A stretch of 64,000 nt of DNA, from the NCBI GenBank assembly GCA_027704905.1, contig CM051005.1:8474806-8538805 (forward strand). Reading direction: 5' to 3'. Shown here piece after piece: positions 20,701-31,865 of the stretch. The notes below the pieces were generated by a model that searched no databases, was not told the origin of the DNA, and saw only the letters and a list, made by a program, of their open reading frames with translations. A program made the translations under genes and the position numbers. Each line of letters opens with the position of its first letter. Positions within the stretch are counted from its first letter, which is position 1. The DNA is from Muraenolepis orangiensis (Eukaryota > Chordata > Actinopteri > Gadiformes > Muraenolepididae).

Positions 20701-23700
20701 GGAACTTCACCGTGGAGGTGGTCGGCGTCGGTGACATCTGCTCCTTCGCCCAGATGGATATCCGTCGCCACGGAAACCCAATGGTTAGTGGCAATCTTTT
20801 TTTGGGGGGTTTTCACGCCGCTTCTTCATGTCATGTTAATCATGTTCTCACATTTTTTAAGATGGGAAGTTAGTGACTGATTTCAGTACAATTAGTCACT
20901 ATGGATCAGGGTAGGGTATCAGGGCATACAGGTGGGCTTTGGATATTGGGGATTGAACCCAGCTAGCTTATTGCTGCACAGATCCAAACCGTGTGTTCCC
21001 ATTTAGTCCAAAGGACAGATGATACAAAAACATAAAATAGTGGTAATCTTGTAGTTCATCTTTCAATGTGTCAGTATCCTAACTAGGAATGCACCAATAC
21101 CTCTTTTTTACTCCTATCCATGAACTTTGAGTATCGGCCAATACCGATGCCTGTCCGATTCTGATTGCAATTTGAAAGCATGCATCACTGGTGGATGACT
21201 TAACTTAAGTTAAGTACTTCCAAACAGCACACAAAGCATGTGAAGTGATGGACAAGGGAGTAGGGTTTTAACCATACCATCATTTTTTTTTCTGTATTAA
21301 TATCAATTATTATTATTTATTATTAAATTCTTATAAAAAAAATGTGGAAAAATGAGACTGCGTGATGTTTTTCACGTAGTCCACAGGGCTGTAAATGTTA
21401 AATACAAAACAAAAAAACTAGCGTTTATCTGCCTCTCGGAACTCTCACTGTCTCCACTCACGCTGCCGCTTTTGGTTGAACGTCTGATTGTAGATCAGTG
21501 TTTTTTATCCCATCAGTACTTTCAAAACTATCAAATGTATAGTTAACGGAGATGGTTTAAAGTATCTCAACTATCAATCTTTTTGACAGCCTTACATGTC
21601 AGAGTGACATTTATTGAGGCACGGTTTGCAGCAAACTGTTTAATGTTCAAGTTTACAATGATGATATTTTAAACTTTATTTGAAGCTGTGTTTTGTTAAT
21701 GCTTCCTGTATTGACTACATTTATAATGTAAAGAAATCAGAAAACCCTGCCTCTGTGCTCCGATACTCGATCCAGCATTTTAGGCCACTAGGTCTGGTCT
21801 GACACCACAGGCATCCTTCATCCAAAACACTCATCACTAACCAAGTCCTCTCTGGCACCGGTCTCTGCAGTGGGCATCTGAGGGCCAGACGGAGGCCTCC
21901 ATCTACCAGCAGGCGGAGAACGGCAAGACGGAGCTGTCTCTCATGCACTTCACCATCAAGAACCCACACTGGCAGCCCCCCCAGGATAGCTCCGTGTTCA
22001 TCAGCCACCTGAAGGAGAAGGTGCAGCAGGATGCCCAGGCGGGACCCTCCACCCAGCTGCTGCTCTCCGAGGCCCCGCTCTGCACCTCGCTGCTGTCCAA
22101 CGAGTCTGGCTCTGGGGTAAGAAGTAACCACACGTTTATTGTTGTTTTGAATAAATCTCAAAATGCACACAGGTATTTATTAAAGTAGCAACACCAACAC
22201 TAGAGGTGCCTCTAGCTGTTTACAAGATACAGATCCATTTTCATTGGTTTGCTAATGTTTCCTCATGCATAGACATATTTATTTTACTAAGCATGAACAA
22301 GGATAAACAGTTATAGTGATCTGGTCCTCTTTCTTTTATTACTCTTTTCTTTTTGTATTCACAGTACAAAAACTAAATTGTGAAATTCTAAAATCCCGAT
22401 CTGAAATTATACAACTTTTTCTTAATTTTATCGACACATTTTTTGAGATTTGACAGATTTAGATGTTCTGCATATGGGGTCAACTCTTACCGGGGTGCTT
22501 TTCTCCTGCCACGTGTCCACGCTCACCCCCAGCCCGACCACCTACTGGCCAGCGTCCTGGCCCATCCCGTGCTGACTGCGATGGGGCTGCCCGGCCGGGA
22601 CCGCCGCTTCGTCCCGCCCAGCACGGCCGCGTCCGCGGCCGCCAGCGTCTTGGCCTCGCTGTCCGCCTCGCAGCTCCACCCCCAACCCGGACGCAGCCGC
22701 TCCCACAACCCCCTGCCCTCCGCTCTCCATCCCGACAGCCCCCTGTACCGCAGCGACATACAGTAAATAGTCCGGATCAGCACAGATCATGAACGACAGT
22801 CAATATCACAACATTATTAACAACATTCACGCTGCTGACCTCATTGAAACTATCCATCCATTTATTATTCTTTTTTTTTAAACTAATAGTTTAGTATCTA
22901 ATTTGAGCATACCTCAGAAGCCCATTCTGTGCTCGAGGAGCACAATCACTAAAATGCTTGGTTTCGACTCGAGGTTTTAACCTGGAGAGTGACCCCGTCC
23001 TGTGACCTTGTGTCTCCCCTCTGCAGTATGTCCGCCACCAGTGATGCGAGGTTCCGCAGCAACACGCTGATCTCCGAGTTCTCCTCAGCGGAGATGAGCC
23101 TCCACGCCATCTACATGCATGAGGTACCGGAATTGTTATTGCCATAGAACTGAGTGCAAATCATCCTGGGCCTACCATGACGTTTTGAAAGCAGACAAAC
23201 ACTTCTCTATTTCCAGGTCACAACATTAGTGGAAAGACTTAGTGTCCCGCAATGTGCCACGGTCTCTCGGATCTGAGCTTTGTCTCCCTGAGAGAGATGA
23301 AAACAGAAATAGTGTTATGTCGGTGTCTTCTATCACAGGCAATAACTGAATAACAATTAACATCTTTTAAAAAACATGTTTTGTGTTTCCTACACCCTTT
23401 TTAGGAGAATAAAGAACAAAGTATTAAAGTATTATTTTTATTGACCATATGCAAGTACAATGGAAGGATTACTCCCCATTCCCCCCCCCTTGCAGTATGC
23501 ATTTTCTAAAACACTATACTGTAAAAATACTGTGCACAATAACAATAAAAATAATAATAAAGTGACTAATGGTTGATATGTACATGTGTTGAATTGTGCA
23601 AAAAGCATTTAAAAAAGCATTTTAAAGTGCCAGAAGCGCAGCAAAAAATAAATAAATAAATATATTCTGCTAATATACAGTGTGTTCTATATATGTGGCT

Positions 23701-24245
23701 TGGATATACATATGTGTGTGTATATATATGTGTGCTTGTGTTTCCAGGTCCACCAGCAGAACTCTCAGCCCCAGAAGACTTCAGGGCAATGTCAGACCTC
23801 TGTGCCGATGAGGGAGCTTCACACTAACACTGGTAAATCAAAAACTCTCCCCCTTTTAAAGGCTGTTTGAACACCATCTGTCTGTTATGAATGGCCTCCT
23901 TTATCAAGTTCACGTTATTCTTGTTTGTGCCTTGAAAAAAATTAATAAAATGGACTGTGGATATCTGTCTTCTTCGGATTCTTCAAAAATATTTTGAGAC
24001 ATTATAACGCAAAGTGTGTACAGGTCTCCATGGAGACCTCACAGGCTGTCCATATCATGCTTTTTAACGAATACTGTATTCCCCTATCAGGTGCCCCTCA
24101 CACACAAAGTGTCCACTCAGTGGGCACCCTCGCTGGGCCTAGCACTCTCCACCTGGGGGGCTGGAAGGAGGAAGAGGAGGACGAGGGAGAAGAGGAGATC
24201 CTCAGTGGATCCGCTCCCAAACCAGACGGCAGGAGTAGCTGCTAA
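14928..24245 (+). CDS. atg9b: Autophagy lipid scramblase ATG9B (14 coding exons)
   Basis: Multi-pass membrane protein of ATG9 vesicles that scrambles phospholipids during autophagosome growth. Exons: 14928-15036, 15205-15248, 15600-15664, 16126-16296, 16383-16413, 18504-18638, 18770-19518, 19715-19868, 20604-20783, 21871-22116, 22533-22762, 23027-23123, 23748-23832, 24091-24245; total 2451 bases, 816 aa. The start MANFEAYQEYQRIEDFEED fits the family. Core motifs include FFTR-IYNFHQKNGF, YDILFANRAVNH, CIHKKELTELDIYHRILRF, GLKYNFELILFWGPGSLF, AHIHYMPDHW, EELLSPIVTP and FFRNFTVEVVGVGD; the C-terminal tail is low in complexity and ends in an acidic run (EEEEDEGEEE). The intron between exons 2 and 3 is AT-AC. 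Synteny with ABCB8 and CDK5 favours ATG9B over ATG9A. Exon 11's acceptor is chosen from phase and the pyrimidine tract and is the least certain border. Confidence 0.94.
15249..15599 (+). other. AT-AC (U12-type) intron 2 of atg9b
   Basis: After the codon AGA the intron begins ATATCCTTTG, a perfect match to the minor-spliceosome AT-AC donor, and ends TTCCTTAATTGATTGTCCAC before ATC-TAT. TTCCTTAAT is a near-ideal U12 branch site about 12 bases before the AC. Joining these borders keeps phase 0 and gives FFTR-IYNFHQ, matching the family. Confidence 0.92.
16700..16965 (-). mobile_element. tRNA-derived SINE in atg9b intron, minus
   Basis: Close relative of 7085-7370 with the same body and head, including TTTCTCTGCATTTAACCCAT and GAACTTGAACCGGTGACC; carries a short internal duplication of the CAGCGACCTTCTGG region. 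Confidence 0.75.
17709..17762. repeat. (AC)n microsatellite
   Basis: About 27 AC units in atg9b intron 5. A C homopolymer of roughly 25 bases follows at 17853-17878. Confidence 0.95.
20024..20435 (-). mobile_element. LINE 3' end in atg9b intron, minus
   Basis: The right end, read on minus, is CGCCGGTTGCGCAGCATCCG and a stop-bearing end matching the LINE reading frame end at 58270-58320 (AQHPYK-YQV). The rest is the tail phrase shared with 8120-8510 and 23420-23660. It is therefore a 5'-truncated LINE copy. Confidence 0.7.
23420..23660 (-). mobile_element. LINE 3' fragment in atg9b intron
   Basis: Shares CATATGCAAGTACAATGGAA, ACTCCCCATTCCCC and GTACATGTGTTGAATTGTGC phrases with 20024-20435 and 8120-8510. 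Confidence 0.6.
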
Positions 24246-25728
24246 AGTGCCTTTATATTATGGGGTACGTTGTGCACGTTTTTTGTTTTGGTTTTCTTAA
24301 ATTGAGAGATACAAGATTTTGATTTGCCATTTGCAACAAGTACATAGGAACGCGTACTCCCCTTTCCCTCCCGCAGTATCAATCCCTAAAAACAAAAGAG
24401 CACCAAAGATGTGCCTTTTTTTATATCTGTATAGGCCAAGAGCATGGCTATGATTTTATGTTCTCTTCTCTTTTTTTTAGTGTTTACACTTTCTCTTCTT
24501 CGACAAACATTGTGGCCTTAGAAGATCTTCACGATGGGGAAGCTTTGGTTGGACCTTTTTAAGATGTCACTCAAGGGTTTCTCAAGGCGTCATGTTTCAG
24601 GCGAAACATAACGGGGAAAAACACGTCTTCCATCCTCTCTCTTCATCTCTATGCCATGAATCTGGTTGTATTTATAAATGTTGCGCTCTGGCCCTGAAGA
24701 ATTGTGCGTGCGAGAATTGTGCGCCCGTCACTAGGATGTGGGGTCAAAAGAAGGAGTTGCATGTTCTCTCTCTCTCTCTCTCTCTCTCTTATATATATTT
24801 TTTTTATGTTCTTTATTAATGCAAGGAAGGTATATTTTGTCTTTTTAGCTCTAGTACACTTTGTAAGTGTGTGAGAGAGAGGGGAAACGGTACTGAGATG
24901 TCTCTGGCCGTGCTGTCTGAGGGAGAGTTAATGCATATTTTATTCAACTTGACAACGGCCCTGTGGGATTTTGATTATTATAATAGGACTTTAAACTGGA
25001 GGCATATCTGCTTTAACACTGCTCCTTTTTCTTTCGGTGCTCAAAGCGTACCATTGAGACCCAGAGGTATTATTATCGTTTATCCTTTCTATGCGTTGAT
25101 AACCATGATGATGATTCAAAGTGTTAGCCCCATTTAAACGTCACATAAAATTGTTATCCAGAAAGTAATATAAGTAGGCAGTTGTTTGTTAGCATAACCT
25201 AAATAACTGCTAAAGAAAAACTACTAAAAAAAATCCTTCTTCACTGAATGTTTCTCAGGTGAATTATAGACCTCATATGGATAGTTTCCATGATATATGC
25301 CACAGTACAATTATTCTCCAGGCAGACCTAGGGACATTGTATCAAAACATATATCAAAACTCTGCATTAAAGAATGCAATTATAATGAAACCGCAAGGTC
25401 TTTAACGATAAGTGCATATAATTACATTGATTTTCCATGTTATGAATACAATAATGTCCCTCTCCCACCCCCTAAAAATGGATATAATATGCAAAGGCTT
25501 GATATGAGTGATACAGATTTGATCACAGTGATTGGAAATCGGTTGTTCAATTATCAGCCAATTATTTTTGTTTTGCTTGATGAACAGCATGTACTCTTGG
25601 AGCTTTTAGGTTTAGCTTATATATATATATATATATATATCTATATGTATATACACGTATGTATATACATACGTGAATATATATATATATATATATATAC
25701 ACGTATGTATATATATACGTGAATATAT

Positions 25729-25780
<52 letters not shown>

Positions 25781-26960
25781 AAAAATATAGACTCATCCCA
25801 AATGCAACCGTCTTGGATAAGAACACCACTGTCAGGCTTCTGAGAGCCCAGCTTACTATGGCTCTCCCAAGTGCTGCTTTGCGCTATGTGCGTGTGCGCA
25901 TGCATGTGTGTTTGGGTATTTTTTGGAGAATAGGCTTTGACACAGGCTACGCATTTATACGTCCATACAACTCGAGCGTTTTTTGCACTGACGGAAAAAG
26001 AAAATACATTTGAAAGTCTAGTCGAACTTGCGTCAGGGGCATCATTATTTTTTTTTTCACAGGGTGTGTCCGTCTGTCTCCGGGAAGGGACAAAGGGTCA
26101 GTGTCCACAATGAATGAGCTCTCACCGTCTGTACATATATAAGCATAGCATCAAGACGCTCCGTGTTGTCCTAGCACCGAGCAATCTGCAAAGCACTGTG
26201 GGTGTACCTCTGGGTTTTTTTTTTTACCTGATCTGTAACACCGTGGAGTATTGCTTTCTATTAAAAAAAATGTTTTAAAGCTATAGTTTACTAACTTGTA
26301 GACATTTTGATCTCCACTTTATCCCATTCCCCATCATATTTAATGGTCTTCATATCGACACTGTTTTGTTTTCACCAGTGCCTTAGGGCTTATCTCTTTT
26401 TACTTTAGCCGCCATTTTCCTGTGAACCAGCATGTTTCCTGTCACACGTTAAGCAGCACATATGTACAGTATTTATTAGTTGTCCGTTCTTTTCGGCCAT
26501 GTTATTGTGCGATACTGTGGATGTGGCTTGTGTAAAGTCAGTTGAAAACGGGACATATTTGACGACTTAAATAGCACTAAACTTGTCACCTTGTCTGTCT
26601 AAAGTCTGTCTTCACAAGAGTGTGTTCACTAACGCCCCATTAAACCCCGTCATGTTCATGCTTGTTCACTATGTAATCCAGTCTGAGATCCATATTGACG
26701 GGGACAAGGTGCTATGTTTCAATCCTCAAGTATCGCATTGGTGTTGATGTTCGTTTGTTTTCGTTTTGTTTTTGACTTAAGAAACACAGGCTGAAAATAA
26801 AACTTGCCAAAATAACTTATTTTTCAGCAAAGCTTTACAAAAAAAAAAAAAAATGGAGTTCTGAAAGTTAATAGAGAAGCAGATCATATTTTGAGGGTAT
26901 TTAATCTTTGAAGTGTGTATGAACATGTGATGTTGATTTGAAATAAAAACAATTATAAAC
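24246..26960 (+). other. ATG9B 3' UTR and flank with poly(A) signals
   Basis: No coding exon is recognisable here. AATAAA occurs at 26796-26801 and again at 26942-26947, giving candidate ends for a long 3' UTR. It also holds a LINE 3' fragment near 24305-24390, a CT run near 24768-24790 and a TA-rich block at 25618-25778. The stretch 26520-27050 is copied at 29940-30260, which marks the cathelicidin segmental duplication. Confidence 0.55.
25618..25778. repeat. TA-rich repeat with ACGTATGTATATACATACGT palindromes
   Basis: Imperfect TA repeats broken by two palindromic motifs. Reading frames across it are low-complexity artefacts. Confidence 0.85.
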
Positions 26961-28322
26961 ATAACTTTATATTTACCTTTTTTATTTCTGTGTTCATCAA
27001 AGGAGGTGGTGTCATTTTAACAGTTTAACAATACATTCTTCCCTATTAATTTTCATCGTGTCTAGGTCTCTCTTTCTGAGGCCTGGGTCTCTTTATCTTT
27101 CCGAACTGTTCTCTCTCTCTCTCTCTCTTTTGTTTTCCCAAGGCTACTGTCGATTCTCTCCTCTTCTCACTCTTTCTTGTTATCAAGAGCACAGCAATGG
27201 ATGCAAGGTGTTTAAAAATGTGAGATTGAGACAGTAGATAAACAAACCAACAGATGGAATTGTACAGATAAAAAATGTACAGACTATGGTGCTCACAGCT
27301 TCACTTAGTATTCACCCCATACTCCGCCAACAACGTTCAAATCAGACACATCCAGAGAGCAGATGTCTCTTTTTGCAGCAGAAGAAGATTTGGAAATCTT
27401 CCGAAAATGAGAAATATATCCGGACCTTATGGGCCCAATTGGCCAACACGTTCAGCGTGTCAAATAAGGCAGATCTAACCAGATATAACAAGTTTCAGAC
27501 ATTGGGGCCGATTTGTTTACTTTAACTTAATTTAAATTATAGCAACCCTTGTGGGTCAAGTCAGCCCAAACATTCTGGAGACCTGCTTACCGGGGACACA
27601 AATAATGTGTGACAAAATGCAAAACTTTGTAAAACATGCTATGACAACATACATGTTATCATAGCATGTGAATTGGAAACAAATCATATCATATTATCAA
27701 CAACATAGATTAAAAAAAATGTAAAGTTTTTTTTTAACTGGATAACTCTTTACCAGAGATGCCTCCTTAATCTCAGCATGGCAACTGAACTCAAAGCCTT
27801 GGACGTCACCGTCCTGGGTTGTGGAGCTCACTGTGGTAGTGCACTGCATACGTTTCTGGAAAAGAAGAACATTTTTGAAAAGGTCATTACAAATTGAAAA
27901 TCAAACCAGATCTGTCACATTAATGTTACACAAATGACACAATACTCTTTTTAAGACGAGGTTGTTGTCCATGCTTACCCCGTTTTCCTTCAGTGGACAT
28001 GTCTGTCCCTGCATGGACGGGTCCATTTGGCTGCAGTCTGTCTCTTGTGCAGGGAATGTCAGACTCGTCACTGACACTGTGGACAGGTCTTCATTCTCTG
28101 GAACCTATATTAAAGGTAGACACACACAGCCTTACATTCCAGTCTTACATTCCAGCATTATATCTACACGCTATTAAGACTAAATGTACGGCGTTTGTTT
28201 TATATACTCACATTTTCCAGAAGGGGGCGGTATTTACCAGAGGAAACCTACAATTCTCCAGGAAGTGAACGGGTTGCTGATCGGTTTTCTCAGCCATGGC
28301 CAGCAAGGTAACCACCGCAAAG

Positions 28323-29551
28323 CAGTAGCGTGGCGTGGTGAAAATTTTAGGGGAAGCCAGTTTTTTTTGGGTCAATAACGTAACCAGTTGAGTGATTACA
28401 GCGCCCGGTATCATTTTACACAGTTGTATCATACAGATGCAGGACTTGCACACGCCTGTTATCTAACCGACAGGTCCGCACGCACTCTCCAGCCAAAACT
28501 CTCTCGTCTTATTAATTTAAGCATTCCCCCCCCCCCCCCCCCCAAATGCATAACCAGCCGCTCAATGCGCAGTGCAGATTCGGTAATGAATAAAAAAGCT
28601 TCAATTTCACAGCACAATCTATGTGATTTTTTGATTTACCGTGCCTCTCAATTGCCCGTGACAGGTTGGCAAGGTCGATGAATCCTGAAGTTGCCCAAGG
28701 ATTGTTCAGGGAGCACGAATCCTTGTCAAAAAGAAGACATGGCCAGCAAAATAGACGCTGAAGTTCAGCGCTTCCAGTTAGCCACTCCGTGCGGACATAA
28801 TTGTCCTCATTGAACGTCCGATTCGCTCCCTTTTTCCTCTGTGCACACAGCTCGAGTGTGGGCATGGGCCTGTCATCTGATTTAATTTTTAGTTGCTGCT
28901 GTAGCGGAAGTTTAGTAAAGTTGTTTTTTATTAAGTACGCCAAATCTCCACCCTCCATAATGCTTAATACTATCAAACGGCGAGGATGACAGTTACAGTA
29001 CTACGTACTGATGTTGATGTGATTTGATTGGATTTGTGAGTCAAGGGATTCCCTTCAAATCGATCCAATGGGATCAAGGGATCCCATTCCCTTGAAGGGA
29101 GGCCAGCCGTCTCTGGCCTCCCTTGGCATGGCCCTGACCAATCACAGGTTGGCAGGGGGACATGACGTGCCTCATCTGATTGGTCAATCCGGGACAATCC
29201 CCCATTTTTTTTTTCACCAAGGGAAGCTCATTCGGCTGGCCTCCTCTATTTCACCATAATATCTAGGGGGCGCTGTTGTTTCACTCTTTGTAAAATACTC
29301 AATGAGAATGGGGGAGAGACGGTCCGGCAGCAACACACAGGCTGTGTGTTGCTGCCGGACCGTCTCTCCTACATTTTTTAAATTAAAATAAAAAAAATTC
29401 GGTAATTCTCCTTTGCTGTGTGACACAGCAAAGGAGAATTACCGAATTTTTAAAAAAAATTATAATTTTAAAATGTATTAAAATTATAACTACAATCCGA
29501 AAAAACAGGGGAAGCCTGGCTTCCCTTGGCCTCCGGGAGAAAACGCCACTG
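28323..29551 (-). mobile_element. hAT-type DNA transposon (1,229 bp, non-autonomous)
   Basis: Ends CAGTAGCG and CGCCACTG, bounded by an exact 8-bp duplication CCGCAAAG (28315-28322 and 29552-29559), the hAT signature. A minus reading frame at 28512-28976 resembles the TTF-type zinc-finger N-terminus of hAT transposases (FNEDNYVRTEWLTGS, FCWPCLLFD, AIERHGKSKNHI), but the catalytic domain is absent, so it would need a helper. A C homopolymer lies at 28526-28543. The 3' third contains two near-perfect hairpins. It sits inside the signal-peptide codons of a cathelicidin gene. Confidence 0.92.
29316..29448. repeat. Two long hairpins with one-base loops
   Basis: One arm pair around 29316-29366 (GAGACGGTCCGGCAGCAACA and its complement, 25 bp stem) and a second around 29399-29447 (TTCGGTAATTCTCCTTTGCT and its complement, 24 bp stem). 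Each pair is perfect and separated by about a single base. Confidence 0.85.
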
Positions 29552-29654
29552 CCGCAAAGCACACCAATCTCATCAGAGTCTTCATTTTTAGTTTGTCTTC
29601 GTGCTGCACTAAAAGTGTCTGGTAGAGAACGAGAGACAGTGCGGTTCTTATAGA

Positions 29655-29900
29655 CAGTGGCGTGTCCAGGGAATGGCCTGGGGTGGCACGGACCTCCCCT
29701 GGAATCTCACCCAGTTATCCTATATGATGATTGGCTATCTGCCCAGTCTAAGGTGGGGCTCAGTTTGAACTCTTTCGAACGCGCCAGATAAACCAGATTG
29801 TCTAGCCTGCCCAAAACCCAGAGAAGAATAACAGGTTTTGTTTTGAGCACAGCGGTCAATTTTATTTAGTTTTAGTTGTTTTGGCAAGGTTATTGTCGTT
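29655..29900. mobile_element. hAT-like remnant upstream of the cathelicidin pseudogene
   Basis: Begins CAGTGGCGTGTCCAGGG, similar to the terminal sequence of the neighbouring hAT, directly after the TATAAG of the pseudogene. I could not find the other end or a target duplication; the right limit is approximate. Confidence 0.4.
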
Positions 29901-29939
29901 GTGTATTGTAGTATTACGTGGGAGTCGTACTCTGGAGTG

Positions 29940-30260
29940 TGTGGCTTGTGTAATGTCAGTTGAAAATGGATCAGATTTTTGACGACTTTATACTATTAAC
30001 CTTGTCATCCTGTCTAAAGTCTGTCTTCATAGGAGTCACTATCAAATCCAGTCTAAGAATCCATATTGACTGGAACAAGGTGTATTTTTCAAAAAAAAAA
30101 AAAAAAGTTCTGTAAGTTAATTGAAAAGCAAATCATATGTTGAAGGTATTTCATCTTTGAGGTATGTACAACATATGTTGATTTGAAGTTAAAAAGAAAA
30201 AGATGTGTGTTCATTTTTACTAAACACTAACAATACCTCCCCTATTCATTTTTATTTGTT
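29940..30260 (+). repeat. Duplicate of the ATG9B 3' flank
   Basis: Aligns by eye with 26520-27050: TGTGGCTTGTGTAA-GTCAGTTGAAAA, GTCTAAAGTCTGTCTTCA, ATCCATATTGAC, AAGTTAAT-GA-AAGCA-ATCATAT, and the poly-A run are shared in order. The later copy lacks some inner sequence. It marks the start of the second unit of a tandem duplication that also carries cathelicidin. Confidence 0.8.
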
Positions 30261-30329
30261 AAGATGAACCGAGGGATCTGGAGGATCTGCCCAGTCAAAG
30301 GTTGGGCTTAGTTTGAACAGTTTGACCAG

Positions 30330-30450
30330 TAAGTAGCAATAGTGCAGCAGCCTCATGAATACAGTGCAGTACAGTGCACAACAGTGCAGTAATGTAATAT
30401 GGATGACAATGTTATGATAGTGGCGGCACTCCTAGCAGTTCAGTAGGTCA
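30330..30450 (-). mobile_element. LINE 3' fragment
   Basis: AGCAATAGTGCAGCAGCCTC and GGCACTCCTAGCAGTTCAGT match the tail of the copy at 20245-20370. Confidence 0.55.
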
Positions 30451-30539
30451 CTGCCTGTGGCCAAAGCCACTTGCGTGGCGGGTGACAGTGTCCACAAGCC
30501 ACATGCTTGCATTTATAAGCCTCTACAACAGATATAGGA

Positions 30540-30612
30540 AATAAGAACCAGAGCCCTATTCTAATCCTATCTATTCTTGATATTGAACATCTGCAATAGC
30601 AGCCAATAGAAA
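30540..30612 (+). repeat. Dispersed repeat also present at 53.3 and 59.4 kb
   Basis: CCCTATTCTAATCCTATCTA then TTGATATTGAACATCTGCAA and AGCAGCCAATAGAA occur here, at 53468-53526 (plus) and inverted at 59401-59460. Confidence 0.75.
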
Positions 30613-30766
30613 CATTAGGCATATAATATCTGACCTGATCATCTTTTGATCAGATCAGATTCCTCTTGCTTCACATGTCCACATTGAGTCACTTTAAAGT
30701 AGGCCTAAACAACCCAGTCACATCCCTTACATTACTTTACCAGTTTGTAGTCTAGAAGACTGGGTG

Positions 30767-30821
30767 GGTTAACTAGGTTAGTTAGCCTGGGTGGGTTAAC
30801 TAGGTTAGTTAGCCTGGGTGA
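30767..30821. repeat. 27-bp tandem repeat, two units
   Basis: GGGTGGGTTAACTAGGTTAG plus TTAGCCT is repeated head to tail. Confidence 0.8.
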
Positions 30822-31243
30822 TGTAGCACGTAATGCTGACACTGAGGTGCCTCCAGGTTCTTATACTTACAGCAGCAGCAGCGACTGCCAACTGGAGGTT
30901 TATAGTACTGTTGTGCCCCCCCCCCCCCACGCTCTAATCGATCCCAGGTGTTGCCCATCATAATCAGGCCTGTTGAGGCTAATGAGATCTACCCTTCTTT
31001 AGGCTGCCGAAGACCGACGTCGGGCGCTGGGTTATTGAGAACCACACTCACGAGAAACTGCGTTTTCCAGCTCCGACCACGTCGCGCCACGTAACCAGTC
31101 CAGCCCTGCCTAGTTGGTGTTTTGTGTTTGTGGATATATATATCTTTAGTAAAGACATTTTTCTGTTGTTTTAGAGTGTCCGTGTCTCTCTACTTCTGGG
31201 TTCTTTGGCACATTTGGCTCACCGGTCTTATTGGGGCGTAACA
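30822..31243 (+). mobile_element. Candidate solo LTR
   Basis: A 422-bp block opening TGTAGCACG and closing GGGGCGTAACA, with a run of C, a TATA-like TATATATATC and a T-rich end. No second copy or target duplication is visible, so the call rests only on TG...CA ends and composition. Confidence 0.3.
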
Positions 31244-31865
31244 AGTACACCTACACCTATCAGTATTGTGGAGCTGCCCCGCACTGTCCCGAGGTGTAAA
31301 GGAAAATGATTACTTTAAACTCTTCCGCTGTGCTGAGTTGCAACCCATCTCTCTCAAACCTAAATACAGCGGAAGAGCTTAGAACAGGGTTCATAATTAT
31401 CAGATCGCTTTCATTTAAAGCGCTCTTGCTCCATGATCGAATACAGCCCACCACGTCACTTTATTTGGCTGTGAGAGCTTAATTAAATTTTCTAAAATGT
31501 AAAAAAATAATAATGTTTTATTGATTTTTTTATTAAAACAAATTATGAAATGTTAATTATGAAATTATGAAATACATGTATGTATAAATAAATGTATTTG
31601 CTTTACAGCATACAGTGACAATAAAATACATCTCCCACAATGCATGTCGATTTTGTGACCCGCAAAATTAAGCCATCCTCCCGCTAGATTGTACGGAGCC
31701 CGGGAAGGGACATAGAATGGGAAAATTTGAAGATGTACTTTTGCGAGATCTCGCAAACGTTAATATAGCTCAACGTAGGCAGGCCACTACTTCCAGGTCA
31801 GTTCAACCACAACAACGGAGACACCACCACTTGAGCTCGCAAAAGTTGGTACTTCTAAATAAGTC

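Larger units (their letters stand above)
27081..29585 (-). pseudogene. Cathelicidin pseudogene (proximal copy), split by a hAT element
   Basis: Four-exon cathelicidin layout. Exon 1 is cut in two: 29552-29585 (ATG-AAG-ACT, MKTLMRLVCF) and 28212-28322, with a 1.2-kb transposon between. Exon 2 is 27979-28095 (NEDLSTVSVTSLTFPAQETD, 39 codons) and exon 3 is 27754-27855 (34 codons), both intact with the cathelin cysteines. Lesions: the insertion in the signal peptide, a 1-bp loss near the end of exon 1 that shifts the frame, and an exon 4 (27081-27171) that gives only a short charged tail, either stopping at once from the normal acceptor or after about 26 residues from a shifted one, with no Gly/Ser/Arg repeat. 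A TATAAG lies at 29647-29652. Exons 2-3 are nearly identical to the distal copy. Confidence 0.88.

Noticed and set aside
14928..24245. ATG9A instead of ATG9B
   Set aside because: Sequence alone is ambiguous, but head-to-head ABCB8 and nearby CDK5 match the ATG9B neighbourhood of other vertebrates.
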